Positions 63,572 through 64,000 of a stretch of DNA of 64,000 nt are shown here, piece by piece; the first letter of the stretch is position 1; every line of letters begins with the position of its first letter. This DNA comes from Lachnospiraceae bacterium. Lineage in GTDB: Bacteria; Bacillota; Clostridia; Lachnospirales; Lachnospiraceae. The notes below the pieces were generated by a model, which was not told the DNA's origin, made no database searches, and saw only the letters and a list, made by a program, of their open reading frames with translations. The DNA is taken from the NCBI GenBank assembly GCA_910576125.1, contig CAJTHM010000001.1, positions 186,001-250,000 of the forward strand, in the 5' to 3' direction. The position numbers and the translations under genes were made by a program.

Positions 63572-64000
63572 ACAAACTTATACCCCACGCCCCAGATAGT
63601 AAGCAATCGCTTTGCACTCTTAGGGTCATCACCGAGTTTTTGGCGAATGCGGTTGATATGGACATGAAGCGTTTGCAACTCCGAATCGCTGTCGCTGCCC
63701 CAGACAGCGCCGAACAGGTACGATTTTTTTAGAACTTTTCCTTGATTCTCAATCAAAAGCGCCAGCAAATCAAACTCTTTTGAGGGAAGTTCCACGGGCT
63801 TTCCGTCAATGACCGCCGTTTTATCGGCAAGGTTGAGCGTCACACCATCCGCCGATAATATATCATGCTGATACCGCCGTTTGAATATACCCTTAATTTT
63901 AGCAATCAGAACATCTATATCATAGGGCTTTTCAATATAATCATCAGCGCCAAGTTCATAGCCGTTCAGCTTATCTTCCCTGCCCGTCCTGGAACTAACA
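63568..64000 (-). CDS. OmpR-type response regulator (5' end outside window)
   Basis: The visible C-terminal part carries the end of the receiver (YELGADDYIEKPYDIDVLIAKI) and a winged-helix domain (LPSKEFDLLALLIENQG; TLHVHINRIRQKLGDD; LLTIWGVGYKFV). The start lies to the right of the window; the Met at 63843 is internal. It pairs with the kinase at 62360. Confidence 0.92.
   Translation of the reverse strand, partial: VSSRTGREDKLNGYELGADDYIEKPYDIDVLIAKIKGIFKRRYQHDILSADGVTLNLADKTAVIDGKPVELPSKEFDLLALLIENQGKVLKKSYLFGAVWGSDSDSELQTLHVHINRIRQKLGDDPKSAKRLLTIWGVGYKFV

Overview
The window reads as a chromosome segment of a gut-type Firmicute, most likely a Lachnospiraceae (Clostridia) member. This rests on the strong AGGAGG-type ribosome sites, the GHKL/LytTR and OmpR-type regulators beside bacitracin/lantibiotic-type ABC transporters, EutS-like microcompartment shells and the conjugative-element debris typical of that family. 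No rRNA, tRNA or CRISPR array was seen. The assignment is inference, because no taxonomic marker is present.

Region 1 (1-6,040) is a carbohydrate block: an inositol dehydrogenase (partial), inosose dehydratase, a HAD-GH105 fusion, a divergent AraC regulator and a heparinase-like toroid/sandwich protein. Region 2 (6,300-9,360) holds rarA, a patB/malY lyase and a macrodomain gene cut off at 9,356. Region 3 (9,357 to about 28,060) is an accessory island lying between two diverged copies of patB-macrodomain. It carries an AT-rich operon (PqqD-like, HPr-kinase-like, Dph6-like ATP pyrophosphatase, nucleotidyltransferase) that resembles the accessory half of a lasso-peptide cluster, but its amide-bond enzyme type is different. 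It also carries a DUF1016 nuclease gene split by a three-recombinase (RIT) element, a conjugative-element remnant with hairpins, a two-component system with two ABC transporters, a truncated ABC exporter, a broken agr-type sensor/regulator pair and an ISAs1 remnant. The exporter and agr pair lie on the same strand as the PqqD operon, so they may be the other half of that peptide cluster, separated by later insertions.

Region 4 (28,192-37,090) has the intact second patB and macrodomain genes, a VWA protein, ogt, a degraded ABC/MerR unit, a degraded tocopherol-cyclase-like gene, a Rieske-type oxidoreductase, an XRE regulator and a DUF1349 protein. Region 5 (37,291-41,138) is a three-gene operon (AAA ATPase, unknown protein, AIPR protein) that looks like a phage-defence system. 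Region 6 (41,448-50,246) has a membrane metallophosphoesterase, a minimal microcompartment locus (two EutS-type shells plus EutP) and an ABC/two-component unit.

Region 7 (50,334-54,830) is a graveyard of IS200, IS256, a broken ATP-binding regulator, a PBECR4 protein and a split M23 peptidase. Region 8 (54,881-64,000) begins with a large serine recombinase that appears to have entered the M23 gene. It carries a second hairpin array, then a two-component system with a three-part ABC exporter, and another histidine kinase/response regulator pair running off the right edge. Several genes carry single-base frameshifts in homopolymer runs, which could be real decay or residual sequencing error.
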